Of a stretch of 64,000 nucleotides of DNA, positions 17,027-25,530 are shown one piece after another. The translations under genes and the position numbers were made by a program. The stretch lies in contig NZ_RHNW01000003.1 in assembly GCF_003946045.1 (NCBI RefSeq), forward strand, positions 248,001 through 312,000. The letters run 5' to 3'. The stretch's first letter is position 1, and each line of letters starts with the position of its first letter. This stretch comes from Levilactobacillus mulengensis. Lineage in GTDB: Bacteria > Bacillota > Bacilli > Lactobacillales > Lactobacillaceae. The notes beneath the pieces were generated by a model. It was not told where the DNA came from and ran no database searches. It saw only the letters and a program-made list of their open reading frames with translations.

Positions 17027-17063
17027 CACAGCAGGTCGTCTTGAGCCCGCCGGCGGGAACGAA
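17027..17063 (-). repeat. remnant of a type B repeat in the 5' UTR
   Basis: About 37 bp matching the 5' part of type B elements on the minus strand (CGTTCCCG...GGCGGGCTCAAG, then a CCTGCTGTGG match). It lies in the leader between the MerR-type promoter and the reductase start. Confidence 0.5.
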
Positions 17064-17123
17064 AGCAGTGAGCCAGTTATTTTTACGCAAACCAAGCTTA
17101 TTAGCGTTGAGGAGGAACTAAAA

Positions 17124-17969
17124 ATGCCAACAATTACGGATACGTTTGATTTAAACAACGGCTTGAAGATGCCTAAGGTTGGATTCGGAACCTGGCAAAC
17201 CAAGCCTGGCAAGGAAACGGTTAATGCCGTCAGCAATGCTTTAAAGGCCGGCTACCGGTTTATCGATACCGCTAAGGCTTACCAAAACGAACAGAGTGTC
17301 GGCGAGGCCATTGCCGCTAGTGGCGTGGCGCGTGAGGCTATTTTCGTTCAAACCAAGCTGCCCGCTGAATCCAAGACCTACGACGAAGCTATCGCTGATT
17401 TTAACAGTAGTTTGGCTGCACTGAACCTGGACTACGTGGACTCTTACATTATCCATGCGCCATGGCCATGGGCCCAAATGGGTTCCAACCATGATGCCGA
17501 GAACCGCGACGTTTGGCGGGCTATGCAAGACATTTACAACAGTGGCCGGGCCAAGTCCGTTGGGGTGTCCAACTTTAATTCACATGACCTGGAAAACCTG
17601 TTGACTTGGGATGGTCTGACCGTCAAGCCAGCCGTTGATCAGATTCAATACTTTGTCGGCCATACGCAGGACAGTATCGTTAAGACCGCTGAAGCCAACG
17701 ATATCGTGGTGCAAGCCTACTCACCATTGGCTACCGGTGGCTTGGTCGACAGCCCAGAACTGGAACGGGTCGCTGGCAACTACGGCGTCTCAATCCCACA
17801 ACTGGCCTTACGCTTCGTCATCCAAAATGGTGTCGCACCACTCCCAAAGGCCCGGGCAATGGCCCACGTCGAAGCCAACGCCCAACTCGACTTCGAAATC
17901 AACGACAAGGACATGGCGTTCTTGAACCGGTTGAGTGACGCTAACGGTTGGCATCCAGTAGGAGATTAG
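17124..17969 (+). CDS. aldo/keto reductase (2,5-diketogluconate reductase-like)
   Basis: A 281-residue TIM-barrel NAD(P)H-dependent reductase of aldehydes and ketones. The AKR tetrad is visible as Asp in FIDTAKAY, Tyr in AYQNE, Lys in VQTKLP and His in YIIHAPWP; VGVSNF and the C-terminal LRFVIQNG segment bind NADPH. Start: ATG 17124 behind GAGGAGG; a longer frame upstream lacks an RBS and overlaps a repeat remnant. First gene of a two-gene operon with the next reductase (19-bp gap), behind a MerR-type promoter, so induction by electrophiles or aldehydes is plausible. Confidence 0.9.
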   Translation: MPTITDTFDLNNGLKMPKVGFGTWQTKPGKETVNAVSNALKAGYRFIDTAKAYQNEQSVGEAIAASGVAREAIFVQTKLPAESKTYDEAIADFNSSLAALNLDYVDSYIIHAPWPWAQMGSNHDAENRDVWRAMQDIYNSGRAKSVGVSNFNSHDLENLLTWDGLTVKPAVDQIQYFVGHTQDSIVKTAEANDIVVQAYSPLATGGLVDSPELERVAGNYGVSIPQLALRFVIQNGVAPLPKARAMAHVEANAQLDFEINDKDMAFLNRLSDANGWHPVGD

Positions 17970-17988
17970 AAAGGAAGCACCGAGTATT

Positions 17989-18996
17989 ATGGATTACGTG
18001 AAATTAGGGCATACGGGATTAGACGTCTCGCGCCTGTGTCTAGGGACAATGGGATTTGGTAACGCGTCTACGGGGATGTTCCCCTGGGCCGTCGATGAAG
18101 AACACAGCGAGCAAGTCATTCAAAAGGCTTTAGACCTGGGCATCAACTTCTTTGATACGGCCAACATTTATTCACATGGGGACAGCGAACGGTTCGTGGG
18201 CCGAGCACTCAAGAAGTTCGCTAACCGTGATGAAATCGTGCTGGCCACCAAAGTGTTCTTTACGCCAAACGAAGCGCCCAACGTTGCCGGTCTCTCACGC
18301 AAGGCCATCTTTTCTCAAATCGACCAGAGTCTAAAACGCCTGCAAACGGATTACGTCGACCTCTACATCATTCATCGGTGGGATTACACGACGCCAATCG
18401 AAGAAACGATGGAAGCCTTAAACGATGTCGTCAAGTCCGGTAAGGTTCGCTACATTGGGGCTTCCGCGATGTTTGCTTGGCAGTTTGAAAAGGCCCAAGC
18501 CGTTGCCGAAGCCCATGGCTGGACGAAGTTTGTCTCCATGCAGAACCATTTGAACCTGTTGTATCGGGAAGAAGAACGGGAAATGTTGCCGTTATGTGCC
18601 GACCAAGGCATCGCGGTGACCCCGTACAGCCCGCTAGCTTCTGGTCGCTTGACCCGTGACTGGGCAGGCGAGACCAAGCGTTACGCTACGGACAAAGTTG
18701 CTCGATCTAAATATGATGACAGTAAGCAATTGGACATGCCAATCATTCAACGGGTCGGTGAAGTTGCCGACAAGTACGGTGTTGACCGCGTTCAGGTCGC
18801 ATTGGCTTGGCTGTTGCAAAAGCAGACCGTGACGGCGCCAATCATTGGGGCAACGAAGATTTCTCACTTGTTAGGTGCCGTGAAGGCGTTAGATTTGACG
18901 CTCAGTTCCGAAGACGTCCAGTACCTGGAGGAGCCTTATGTCCCACATGAACTGGTAGGGCCACTGGCATCAGATGATACGAATTTTCAACGTTAA
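17989..18996 (+). CDS. aldo/keto reductase (YhdN/YajO type)
   Basis: A 335-residue cytosolic aldo/keto reductase of the potassium-channel-beta-subunit branch. The tetrad is Asp in FFDTANIYS, the Tyr after it, Lys in VLATKVFF and His in YIIHRWDY. The RYIGASAMFAWQ and PIIGATKISHL segments form the cofactor site. The RBS is GAAAGGAAG. It follows the previous reductase by 19 bp and ends at a strong terminator at 19064. Belongs to a block of redox genes. Substrate unknown. Confidence 0.9.
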   Translation: MDYVKLGHTGLDVSRLCLGTMGFGNASTGMFPWAVDEEHSEQVIQKALDLGINFFDTANIYSHGDSERFVGRALKKFANRDEIVLATKVFFTPNEAPNVAGLSRKAIFSQIDQSLKRLQTDYVDLYIIHRWDYTTPIEETMEALNDVVKSGKVRYIGASAMFAWQFEKAQAVAEAHGWTKFVSMQNHLNLLYREEEREMLPLCADQGIAVTPYSPLASGRLTRDWAGETKRYATDKVARSKYDDSKQLDMPIIQRVGEVADKYGVDRVQVALAWLLQKQTVTAPIIGATKISHLLGAVKALDLTLSSEDVQYLEEPYVPHELVGPLASDDTNFQR

Positions 18997-19063
18997 AAGT
19001 AGCAACAGGATTTAGTAACGAAGTCAAAACAATTCGAACTTACGCGTATTACCTATCAGAAAG

Positions 19064-19104
19064 AAGCTCAACCGACGATCCCCCGGTCTCGGTTGGGCTT
19101 TTTT
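19064..19104 (+). terminator. intrinsic terminator
   Basis: AAGCTCAACCGA paired with TCGGTTGGGCTT, then T6. Ends the two-gene reductase operon. Confidence 0.9.
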
Positions 19105-19156
19105 CGTGCATGATTAAGTTGAGCCTAATGCTATGCTTTAAAGTTATATGAAGCAA

Positions 19157-19199
19157 TTTAATTTAAGCATTTGATATATCTAATCAGCCTCCCTATACT
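19157..19199 (+). promoter_or_regulatory. promoter with LysR-type site, acetyltransferase operon
   Basis: TTGATA (19171-19176), 17-bp spacer, TATACT (19194-19199). Overlapping the -35 is TAAGCATTTGATATATC with a T-N11-A core. An almost identical site occupies the same place at the promoter near 21442-21470 beside the LysR gene. Confidence 0.7.
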
Positions 19200-19229
19200 A
19201 ACAGGTATCAGTAAAAGGAGGCAACGACG

Positions 19230-19817
19230 ATGACCGAACCAGCAATTTTTCAACGGGCCTTGTCCGGCAAGCCATTAGATTTCACCGGTGAGGACTTTCA
19301 AATCATTAATCAGACCGTGCAACGGACGCAGGAGCTGCTAAAAAAATTCAACCACATTGACCAGACCAACGAGCAGCGGCGTGCCACGCTCAGTCAAGTT
19401 GTGGGCTACAGTGTCCCCGAGTCGACCGAGGTGAATGCGCCGGTACACAGTGATTTTGGACCACACATTTTTATTGGCGAAAATGTCTATGTCAATCAGG
19501 GCGTGATGTTCGTGGACTTAGGCGGCATTTATTTAGCAGATGGCGCGTTGATTGGTCCTGGCGCCTCGTTGATCACGGTCAATCACGTTGAAGACCCCGC
19601 CCATCGCCGCGATGTCTATGCCCGGTCGATCCACATCGAAAAGAACGCTTGGGTCGGCGCCAACGCCATGGTCCTGCCGGGGGTGACGGTTGGCGAAAAT
19701 GCCATTGTGGGGGCTGGTGCCATCGTGACCAAAGATGTGCCGGCCAACGTCATTGTCGTGGGGTCACCAGCTAAAGTCCTGCGACGGGTGAAGGGGGCTC
19801 CCACGGATGATGCTTAA
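19230..19817 (+). CDS. hexapeptide-repeat O-acetyltransferase (LacA/Maa family)
   Basis: A 195-residue left-handed beta-helix acetyltransferase. Hexapeptide turns run from about residue 75 to 185 (IFIGENVYVNQ, AWVGANAMVLPGVTVGENAI, VGAGAIVTKDVPANVI), with the catalytic His region at ITVNHVED. The N-terminal part is helical. Enzymes of this family transfer acetyl from acetyl-CoA to sugars or other small hydroxylated molecules in the cytosol. RBS AAAGGAGG. The stop overlaps the start of the next gene, so the two are co-translated. The promoter carries a LysR-type site shared with the LysR/DUF2255 intergenic region. Confidence 0.85.
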   Translation: MTEPAIFQRALSGKPLDFTGEDFQIINQTVQRTQELLKKFNHIDQTNEQRRATLSQVVGYSVPESTEVNAPVHSDFGPHIFIGENVYVNQGVMFVDLGGIYLADGALIGPGASLITVNHVEDPAHRRDVYARSIHIEKNAWVGANAMVLPGVTVGENAIVGAGAIVTKDVPANVIVVGSPAKVLRRVKGAPTDDA

Positions 19818-20301
19818 AAAACTAAGCTTGGTTGCGGTGGCAATCTTAGGATTGACTGGTTGTGCCGCGCCGCAATCTCCAACGAAGGGCACAAAAGCGG
19901 CTGAAGCCTCCACGAGGTCTAAACGACCCGCCACGACTCGTGTTCAGGTGACGATTGCCGGGCACCATTTAACGGCACAGCTGAATCGGAGTCAACCCGC
20001 GCGGCAGTTGCGGCGCCGGCTGCCGGCAACGTTTCACTTTAACGGCATGGGGGCGGGCGACCCCGAGAAGACGAGTGATTTGCAGCACACTTTACGTTAC
20101 CAACAAACGCCAAGTGGCGCGAATCCGCGGCCGGGCGACATTGCCTACTGGTCGCCACAGCCACGGCTCGTTTTTTACTGGGGGGATGTCGACTACTATG
20201 AGGGTATCCACATTCTAGGTCACTTCGACCAGCGAAAACGAGCCATCAAGATTATTCGCCAGCAACGGCGGCCGTTTACGGTCAAAATTTCAGCAGAATA
20301 G
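19807..20301 (+). CDS. cyclophilin-like lipoprotein
   Basis: A 164-residue protein with a lipoprotein signal peptide (lipobox LTGC, Cys19). The body matches the bacterial cyclophilin-like fold family: a beta strand (VQVTIAGHHLTAQL), then RQLRRRLPATFHFN, and GDIAYWSPQPRLVFYWGD followed by GIHILGHF. These proteins look like small cyclophilins without proven isomerase activity. It overlaps the acetyltransferase by 11 bp and ends at a terminator at 20334. Paired in a LysR-controlled operon with an acetyltransferase, but its role is unknown. Confidence 0.75.
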   Translation: MMLKKLSLVAVAILGLTGCAAPQSPTKGTKAAEASTRSKRPATTRVQVTIAGHHLTAQLNRSQPARQLRRRLPATFHFNGMGAGDPEKTSDLQHTLRYQQTPSGANPRPGDIAYWSPQPRLVFYWGDVDYYEGIHILGHFDQRKRAIKIIRQQRRPFTVKISAE

Positions 20302-20333
20302 AGAGAACGGGCGCAAGGTGTCCCGAAAATACG

Positions 20334-20364
20334 AAAAGGTCTGAGACGAAATCCCAGGCCTTTT
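20334..20364 (+). terminator. intrinsic terminator
   Basis: Imperfect AAAAGG...CCTTTT stem extended by CTG/CAG, just after the lipoprotein gene. Short T-run. Confidence 0.6.
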
Positions 20365-20507
20365 GTGTTTCCTAATTTATATTATTGAAACGTGCGCCAA
20401 AAGGCAGTCAACTCCGCTTAAACCCGATAAACAAATAATCCAAAACCGGGATTATTCGACTATCGACGTTAGTGCTCACCAGCTAACCGTCTTCTGTCCC
20501 ACTCTTT

Positions 20508-21398
20508 TTAGTTTTCAGCGGGTGTTAACTCGGCTCGAATCTGTTCCAAGAGGGCTTGCGCGGCGGTTGACAGGCGTTGGCCCTTTAACCAGACCAGACT
20601 GGAGCCGGATGAGGTCCGCGGTTCAATCGGCACGAAGGCCAGGTCGGATTGATTGGTGTTGATGATGCCATCTAATCCCAGCGCACTACCGACGCCGGCC
20701 GAGACCAGCAGCGACGCATTGTATAGTAGATTATAGGTTGCTGTGACCTCCAAGTCATCCCATTCCAGGCCAAAGAGGGCGTGAATTCGGCGACTACCGC
20801 CTTGCTGCGGCAAAATGAGCTTGGTGCGCGCGACATCCTCGAGGCTCACCGTGTTCTGTTGCGCTAATGGTGAGCGGCTCTGGACCAACAGTCCCCAGCG
20901 ACTCTCACCCGGTAAGCGTAAGAAGTCGTAGTCGGCCTTGTCGGTGGGCTCCATGACGACGCCGAAGTCGAAGACGCCCGAGCTTAATTGTTGGTGAATT
21001 TCACTGGCGTCGGTGCTGACGAGATTGATCTGCACGTGGGGATGCACCTGATTTAGGTGACCAATGGCTTGGGCCACGGTCAACATGCTACGCGCCTCGG
21101 CACTCCCAACGAAGACGGACCCGCTGACATCCTGTTCCTGGTGGATGTTGGCCATCGTTTTATCGGTCAAAGACAGGATCTGTTTGGCCTGATTGGCAAA
21201 ATAGTCGCCGTCTGCCGTGAGCTGAATGGTGCGATTACCGCGCTCAAAGAGGACCGTTCCCAGTTCGGCCTCCAGCTCTTTCAACTGACGGGAAACGGTG
21301 GGTTGCGAGACGTGGAGACGGTCCGACGCCTTGCTAATGTTTTTTTCCTGAACGACCATCAAAAAGTAACGTAATACCCGGAGTTCCATCGTCGCCAT
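20508..21398 (-). CDS. LysR-family transcriptional regulator
   Basis: A 296-residue LysR regulator. The N-terminal winged helix-turn-helix covers residues 3-62 (YFLMVVQEKNISKASDRLHV, then SQPTVSRQLKELEAELG). The periplasmic-binding-like effector domain fills residues 90-290. It is divergent from the DUF2255-MerR pair. Two near-identical T-N11-A sites, here and before the acetyltransferase operon, are its likely targets. Effector unknown; in lactobacilli such regulators often sit beside aldo/keto reductases and acetyltransferases. Confidence 0.9.
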   Translation of the reverse strand: MATMELRVLRYFLMVVQEKNISKASDRLHVSQPTVSRQLKELEAELGTVLFERGNRTIQLTADGDYFANQAKQILSLTDKTMANIHQEQDVSGSVFVGSAEARSMLTVAQAIGHLNQVHPHVQINLVSTDASEIHQQLSSGVFDFGVVMEPTDKADYDFLRLPGESRWGLLVQSRSPLAQQNTVSLEDVARTKLILPQQGGSRRIHALFGLEWDDLEVTATYNLLYNASLLVSAGVGSALGLDGIINTNQSDLAFVPIEPRTSSGSSLVWLKGQRLSTAAQALLEQIRAELTPAEN

Positions 21399-21427
21399 CT
21401 CCTATAGCTAATTTGTATACCATTTGA

Positions 21428-21470
21428 TTTAATCTAAGCATTCGACATATCAAAAGTCAAGCCATAAGAT
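21428..21470 (+). promoter_or_regulatory. promoter with LysR-type site, DUF2255-merR operon
   Basis: TCGACA (21442-21447), 17-bp spacer, TAAGAT (21465-21470). The segment TTTAATCTAAGCATTCGACA repeats, with few changes, the sequence over the -35 at 19157-19176, in the same position relative to the promoter. Confidence 0.7.
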
Positions 21471-21506
21471 AGGACTTGTAGATAACAGCAGAAAGGAAGG
21501 GATCAC

Positions 21507-21884
21507 ATGGAAAAGTGGACAGCGTCACGCCTCCAGGTCTTCGCCGTGGCCGATGACATGCGCATCTCACCATTTTACAGCGACGGCAAGACTTACGGCA
21601 CGCCGACCTGGATCTGGTCCGTGGTCGTCGGTGACCACCTATATGTCCGCGCTTGGAACGGTCAGCGTTCGTCATGGTATCAGTCGGCGATCAACCAACG
21701 CGCCGGGCGAATCTACCTGAATGGCTGTAACTTCAAGGTTAATTTTTGCCCAGTTCAGGGGAATGTTGAATTGACAGTGAAAATCGACGCCGCTTATCGT
21801 CAAAAGTATGGGCACAGCGCCTACGTCCAACCCATGCTCCAGGCGGGACCACAGTCGGCGACCATCGAAATTTTACCAGCATAG
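21507..21884 (+). CDS. DUF2255 family protein
   Basis: A 125-residue cytosolic protein, paralogue of the one at 16221-16610 (shared VVVGDHLYVRAWNGQ core, YRQKYG helix and a C-terminal ATIEILPA strand). RBS GAAAGGAAGG. It forms an operon with the MerR gene 19 bp downstream and is divergent from LysR, whose site lies in its promoter. Function not established. Confidence 0.8.
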   Translation: MEKWTASRLQVFAVADDMRISPFYSDGKTYGTPTWIWSVVVGDHLYVRAWNGQRSSWYQSAINQRAGRIYLNGCNFKVNFCPVQGNVELTVKIDAAYRQKYGHSAYVQPMLQAGPQSATIEILPA

Positions 21885-21903
21885 AAAGCGAGGGGAAATC
21901 CAA

Positions 21904-22257
21904 ATGAAAATCAATGAGGCCGCAAAACAGCTCCAGACCAGTGCATGGACACTGCGTTATTATGAACAGGTTGGGATTATGGTGCCGGTCGCGAGAATCA
22001 GTGGCATGCGTGATTACACGGCCGCAGATATTGCCCAGATCAAGGATATCTTGGATCTGCGTGATTGTGGCGTCACAATTGAGGAGATCAAGCAGCTTCA
22101 GGCCGAAGACTCAATTGCAGGCCAACGTCAGATTTTGACCACACAGGCCACCGAATTACGCGCCCAAATTGATCAGCTACAGGATTCCCTCGAACGCCTA
22201 GAAATGAAGATTACCCGGTTACCAACGCAGACACTGCAGGTGAGTGGAGAGGTATAA
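21904..22257 (+). CDS. MerR-family transcriptional regulator
   Basis: A 117-residue regulator. The MerR winged helix occupies residues 1-70 (INEAAKQLQTSAWTLRYYEQ, then GMRDYTAADI). A dimerising coiled coil follows (LRAQIDQLQDSLERLEMKI). There is no Cys cluster, so it belongs to the short AdhR/NmlR-like group that responds to aldehydes or other electrophiles rather than to metals. The ATG at 21904 has a GAGGGG RBS. The 19-bp-spacer promoter of the reductase operon at 16932 is a plausible target. Confidence 0.88.
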   Translation: MKINEAAKQLQTSAWTLRYYEQVGIMVPVARISGMRDYTAADIAQIKDILDLRDCGVTIEEIKQLQAEDSIAGQRQILTTQATELRAQIDQLQDSLERLEMKITRLPTQTLQVSGEV

Positions 22258-22265
22258 CTAAAAAT

Positions 22266-22300
22266 CGTCACGTCCCATTTAGCGGGCGTGGCGTTTTTTG
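22266..22300 (+). terminator. intrinsic terminator
   Basis: CGTCACGTCC pairs with GGGCGTGGCG through G-T pairs, followed by T6. Ends the DUF2255-merR operon. Confidence 0.8.
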
Positions 22301-22383
22301 TGTTTAGAGATTCTTCGTCTATATTTTCAACGATTATTGTGGTTGGAGTGCTATCTAGCTCCAATTTCAAATCACGCTAGCGC

Positions 22384-23535
22384 TTAGCTGGTAACTGCCC
22401 AGTTCCAGACGCCAATGGTGAGCAGAATCACATCGACCAGGAGGAGGCCGAGAAAGACCGGCGCTACCAGCATGATCAGAATGCCGACGATTCCCAGCAA
22501 CAGCCATTTGACCTTAGTTGCCGGGAGTGGGGTGACGTTGTACAGCTTAGGCGTCGTCAGGGCCAGCAGAGCACAGAGAATTAACGCCGTGACGATGACT
22601 AACCCGCGGTAGTAGACCGCCTCGCCGGATTCCAACGTTTGGGCAATGAAGAATGACTGGAGCGTCAGGCAGGCAATCAGAAAGCGGTGAACGCCGCGGA
22701 ACAGGGAAATCGGCCAGTAGCGGTGGGCAATGACCTCCCGCTCGTCCATCAACGTATAGTAGATCATCCAGGTGCCGATGATGCAGACCATAGCGATGAC
22801 AAAGTGGGTGTAGTCGGCCAGATGCGTGTGTTCTTCGGCCATGTGCTCGATGATGCCGGCCAACGATTCACCCAGCACAATCATGGTGAAGAGGCCGTAG
22901 CGTTCTAGAATCGCCGAGTTAAGTTCAAAGGGAATTTGCCGTTGACGGAATTCTCGGTCGAAGTTGCCGCTCTCGGCCATAACCGTGCTGACAAAAATGA
23001 GGAGGCTGACGATGATCAAGCCCTGTTGGACGACCATATTGGGCACGGCAATGCTGCCAATGAACAGGGCTTCGCCAACGACATAAGCGATCAGGAAGGG
23101 CCGCGTCGTCGTGGCGTGTAGTGGATCGGCAATCATCGTTCTTAAGTAGAGGTACATATAAATTAACTGGTTAAAGGAATAGGCGAGGATAAAACCAGTG
23201 TAGTGACCGGCGAAAACATCCGGCGTAAAGGTGGCGGTAACGGCAATTGCGATGATTTGTAAAAGCGCGAAGAAGACATTCCGCAGATTATTTTTACCGT
23301 GCAGGTCGAAGTAGAGCACCATGTTGGTCCAGGTGTTGAAGAAGAATAGGAAGAGCACCCAGAACGTGACGAACCCGTACAGATTAAAGTGTTCCGAAAG
23401 GTTTTCCACGAAGCTGTGGATGATGACGACGTAGACCAGGTCTGAAAATAGCTCCAGCCAGGAGATCTTACGGTTTTCGATAGTGTTGGTGATGGTGCGG
23501 GGAGCGCCCCACCAGGATTCAGGCTTATTACGCAC
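22384..23535 (-). CDS. ltrA: low temperature requirement protein A (LtrA) family
   Basis: A 383-residue membrane protein with ten to twelve hydrophobic segments. The N-terminal SWLELFSDLVYVVIIHSFVE segment is the recognisable LtrA signature, and ERYGLFTMIVLGESLAGII in the middle is also typical. Named after a Listeria locus needed for growth in the cold; biochemical function is not known. GTG 23533-23535 is preferred because a full GGAGG lies 7 nt upstream. A longer frame exists upstream, but its first 54 residues do not resemble the family. Single gene on the minus strand. Confidence 0.85.
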   Translation of the reverse strand: MRNKPESWWGAPRTITNTIENRKISWLELFSDLVYVVIIHSFVENLSEHFNLYGFVTFWVLFLFFFNTWTNMVLYFDLHGKNNLRNVFFALLQIIAIAVTATFTPDVFAGHYTGFILAYSFNQLIYMYLYLRTMIADPLHATTTRPFLIAYVVGEALFIGSIAVPNMVVQQGLIIVSLLIFVSTVMAESGNFDREFRQRQIPFELNSAILERYGLFTMIVLGESLAGIIEHMAEEHTHLADYTHFVIAMVCIIGTWMIYYTLMDEREVIAHRYWPISLFRGVHRFLIACLTLQSFFIAQTLESGEAVYYRGLVIVTALILCALLALTTPKLYNVTPLPATKVKWLLLGIVGILIMLVAPVFLGLLLVDVILLTIGVWNWAVTS

Positions 23536-23893
23536 GTGAATACCTCCGTTAGGTTTAGTTCTAAGACTGCCTTGAAAGGGCTCAGGGCGTCGGTCACCAG
23601 GTGCGACAATACTACGGTTGGCATGACACCACAAAAGGTATTCACAAATTGAATAGCAAGCCATTAGAACTAAGTATTTTACATTATTATTGGTCACCGG
23701 TATGATAATGTCAATGAAATGATTCTTAAGGGAACCATTCAGTCTAACAAGTATCTAGTTAAATCGTTGCGGGCCACAATCAAGTGAACGATCTTTATTG
23801 CGCGCGACCGCGGGTGGTTTGGCTACAAAGAGTGACAATTAGACTTGTCCGTGTGATGGACTGATCGACTTGAATAATAAAGGAGCGCTAAAG
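23536..23893. other. divergent intergenic region
   Basis: Lies between ltrA (minus) and the third aldo/keto reductase (plus). A small imperfect palindrome GTCC...GGAC is at 23848-23862. I cannot mark promoters with confidence. Confidence 0.45.
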
Positions 23894-24841
23894 ATGACAA
23901 CTCGTCATGAACCAAAGATTGCATTGGGAACCTGGGCCTGGGGAGATACCCCTACTGGCCAAGTGTTCGGAAACTATTTGACTGCCGCCGACCTGAAACC
24001 GGTCGTAGACGATGCTATGGCCGCTGGATTAACGTTGTGGGACACGGCTTACGCGTACGGTTCCGGCGAGTCCGAAAGTAAACTGGGTGAGCTGCTGAAG
24101 GGCTATTCGCGTGACAGCTACCAACTCTCCACGAAGTTTACGCCCCAGATGGCCGCGGGCGACAGTGATCACGAAGTCGCCGACATGCTGGCTGGCAGTC
24201 TGAAGCGTCTCAACACGGACTTCATCGATATTTACTGGATTCATAATCCGGCCGACGTTGAAAAATGGACGCCGCAACTGATTCCACTCGTGAAGAGCGG
24301 CAAGATCAAGCGCGTCGGCGTGTCCAATCACAACTTGGCGCAAATCAAACGAGCCAACGAGATTCTTGGGGAAGCCGGCATTCAAATTTCCGCGGTGCAA
24401 AATCACTTTAGTCTGCTGTACCGGTCATCCGAAGAAGCTGGGATTATCGACTACTGCCGCGAACACGACATCACGTTCTTTGCCTACATGGTGCTGGAAC
24501 AGGGCTTGCTGAGTGGCCGCTACGACGTGGACCATCCACTCCCAGCCGACAGTATGCGCGGGAACATTTACAACGCCGTCTTGCCCCAGGTCAGTGCCTT
24601 GACGGCTGGTTTACGCGAAATCGGTGCGACCCAGAACGCGTCCACTGCCGAGGTGGCGACGGCCTATGCGATTGCTAAGGGCACCACGCCAATTATTGGG
24701 GTGACCAAGGCCAAGTACATTCCGAGCGAAGCCAAGGCGATGGCACTGAACTTGAGTGCAGCGGATATTAGCAAATTGGAAGCCTTAGCGCAAGCCGCTA
24801 ACGTTGATACCAAAGGGTCTTGGGAAGCACCCATGGCCTAA
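23894..24841 (+). CDS. aldo/keto reductase (third paralogue)
   Basis: A 315-residue aldo/keto reductase. The tetrad is Asp in LWDTAYAYG, the Tyr after it, Lys in LSTKFTP and His in YWIHNPAD; RVGVSNHN and PIIGVTKAKYI line the cofactor pocket. The ATG at 23894 has AAAGGAG at good spacing, eight codons after an upstream in-frame ATG without an RBS. First gene of a run with an NAD(P)-binding protein and an amidohydrolase (gaps of 35 and 12 bp), suggesting a short catabolic or detoxifying operon. Confidence 0.9.
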   Translation: MTTRHEPKIALGTWAWGDTPTGQVFGNYLTAADLKPVVDDAMAAGLTLWDTAYAYGSGESESKLGELLKGYSRDSYQLSTKFTPQMAAGDSDHEVADMLAGSLKRLNTDFIDIYWIHNPADVEKWTPQLIPLVKSGKIKRVGVSNHNLAQIKRANEILGEAGIQISAVQNHFSLLYRSSEEAGIIDYCREHDITFFAYMVLEQGLLSGRYDVDHPLPADSMRGNIYNAVLPQVSALTAGLREIGATQNASTAEVATAYAIAKGTTPIIGVTKAKYIPSEAKAMALNLSAADISKLEALAQAANVDTKGSWEAPMA

Positions 24842-24876
24842 GCTGTTTGTGAAAAAAACTGGAGGAAAGTTATAAA

Positions 24877-25518
24877 ATGACTAAAATTATGATTCTCGGT
24901 GCCCATGGCGCCATGGCCCGCATCTTAACGGACCGTTTATTAAACGAAACAACTGACACCCTGACCTTATTCCTGCGGGATGCCGCGCGGTTGAGCCAAT
25001 ACGATGATAATGACCGGGTCACCCTGGTCGATGGCGACGTGCATGACACGGCAACAGTTGCTAAGGCGATGGCTGACGCAGACATTGTGTACTCCAACCT
25101 AGGTGGTCAGGACCTCGACGTCCAGACACAGAGCGTGGTCGATGCCATGCACCAAACGGGCAAGCAACGGTTCCTTTACATCAGCTCACTCGGCGCCCAG
25201 AACGAAGTTGGCGGTAAATTTGGCGAGTGGAATGAAGGGATGATTGGCGCTTATTTACCAGCTTTCCGCAGAACGGCGGACCTGGTTGCCAAGTCCGGAT
25301 TGACGTACACCGAAATTCGGCCAGCCTGGTTGACGAACAACGATGAGGTCGACTACGAAACGTTGACGGTGGCTGAGGGCTTCAAGGGTACCGAGGTTTC
25401 CCGCCAGAGTGTGGCGGACTTTGCCTTCAACGTGATCCAAGCACCTGACACCTTCCAGAATGCGAGTGTTGGGCTGGACAAGGCCGGGACTGCTGGCGAC
25501 CAACCTAGCTGGTTTTAA
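24877..25518 (+). CDS. NAD(P)-binding atypical short-chain dehydrogenase (NmrA/SDR-like)
   Basis: A 213-residue Rossmann protein. The N-terminal dinucleotide motif is ILGAHGAMA (residues 6-14), the DGDVHD segment near 52 marks the adenine-side strand, and YISSLGAQN plus a later TYTEIRPAWLTN fits NmrA-like or SDR_a5 proteins. No YxxxK active site is seen, so it may be an NAD(P)H sensor or reductase of quinone/azo type. Middle gene between the reductase and the amidohydrolase. Confidence 0.82.
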   Translation: MTKIMILGAHGAMARILTDRLLNETTDTLTLFLRDAARLSQYDDNDRVTLVDGDVHDTATVAKAMADADIVYSNLGGQDLDVQTQSVVDAMHQTGKQRFLYISSLGAQNEVGGKFGEWNEGMIGAYLPAFRRTADLVAKSGLTYTEIRPAWLTNNDEVDYETLTVAEGFKGTEVSRQSVADFAFNVIQAPDTFQNASVGLDKAGTAGDQPSWF

Positions 25519-25530
25519 GGGGGCAACACG

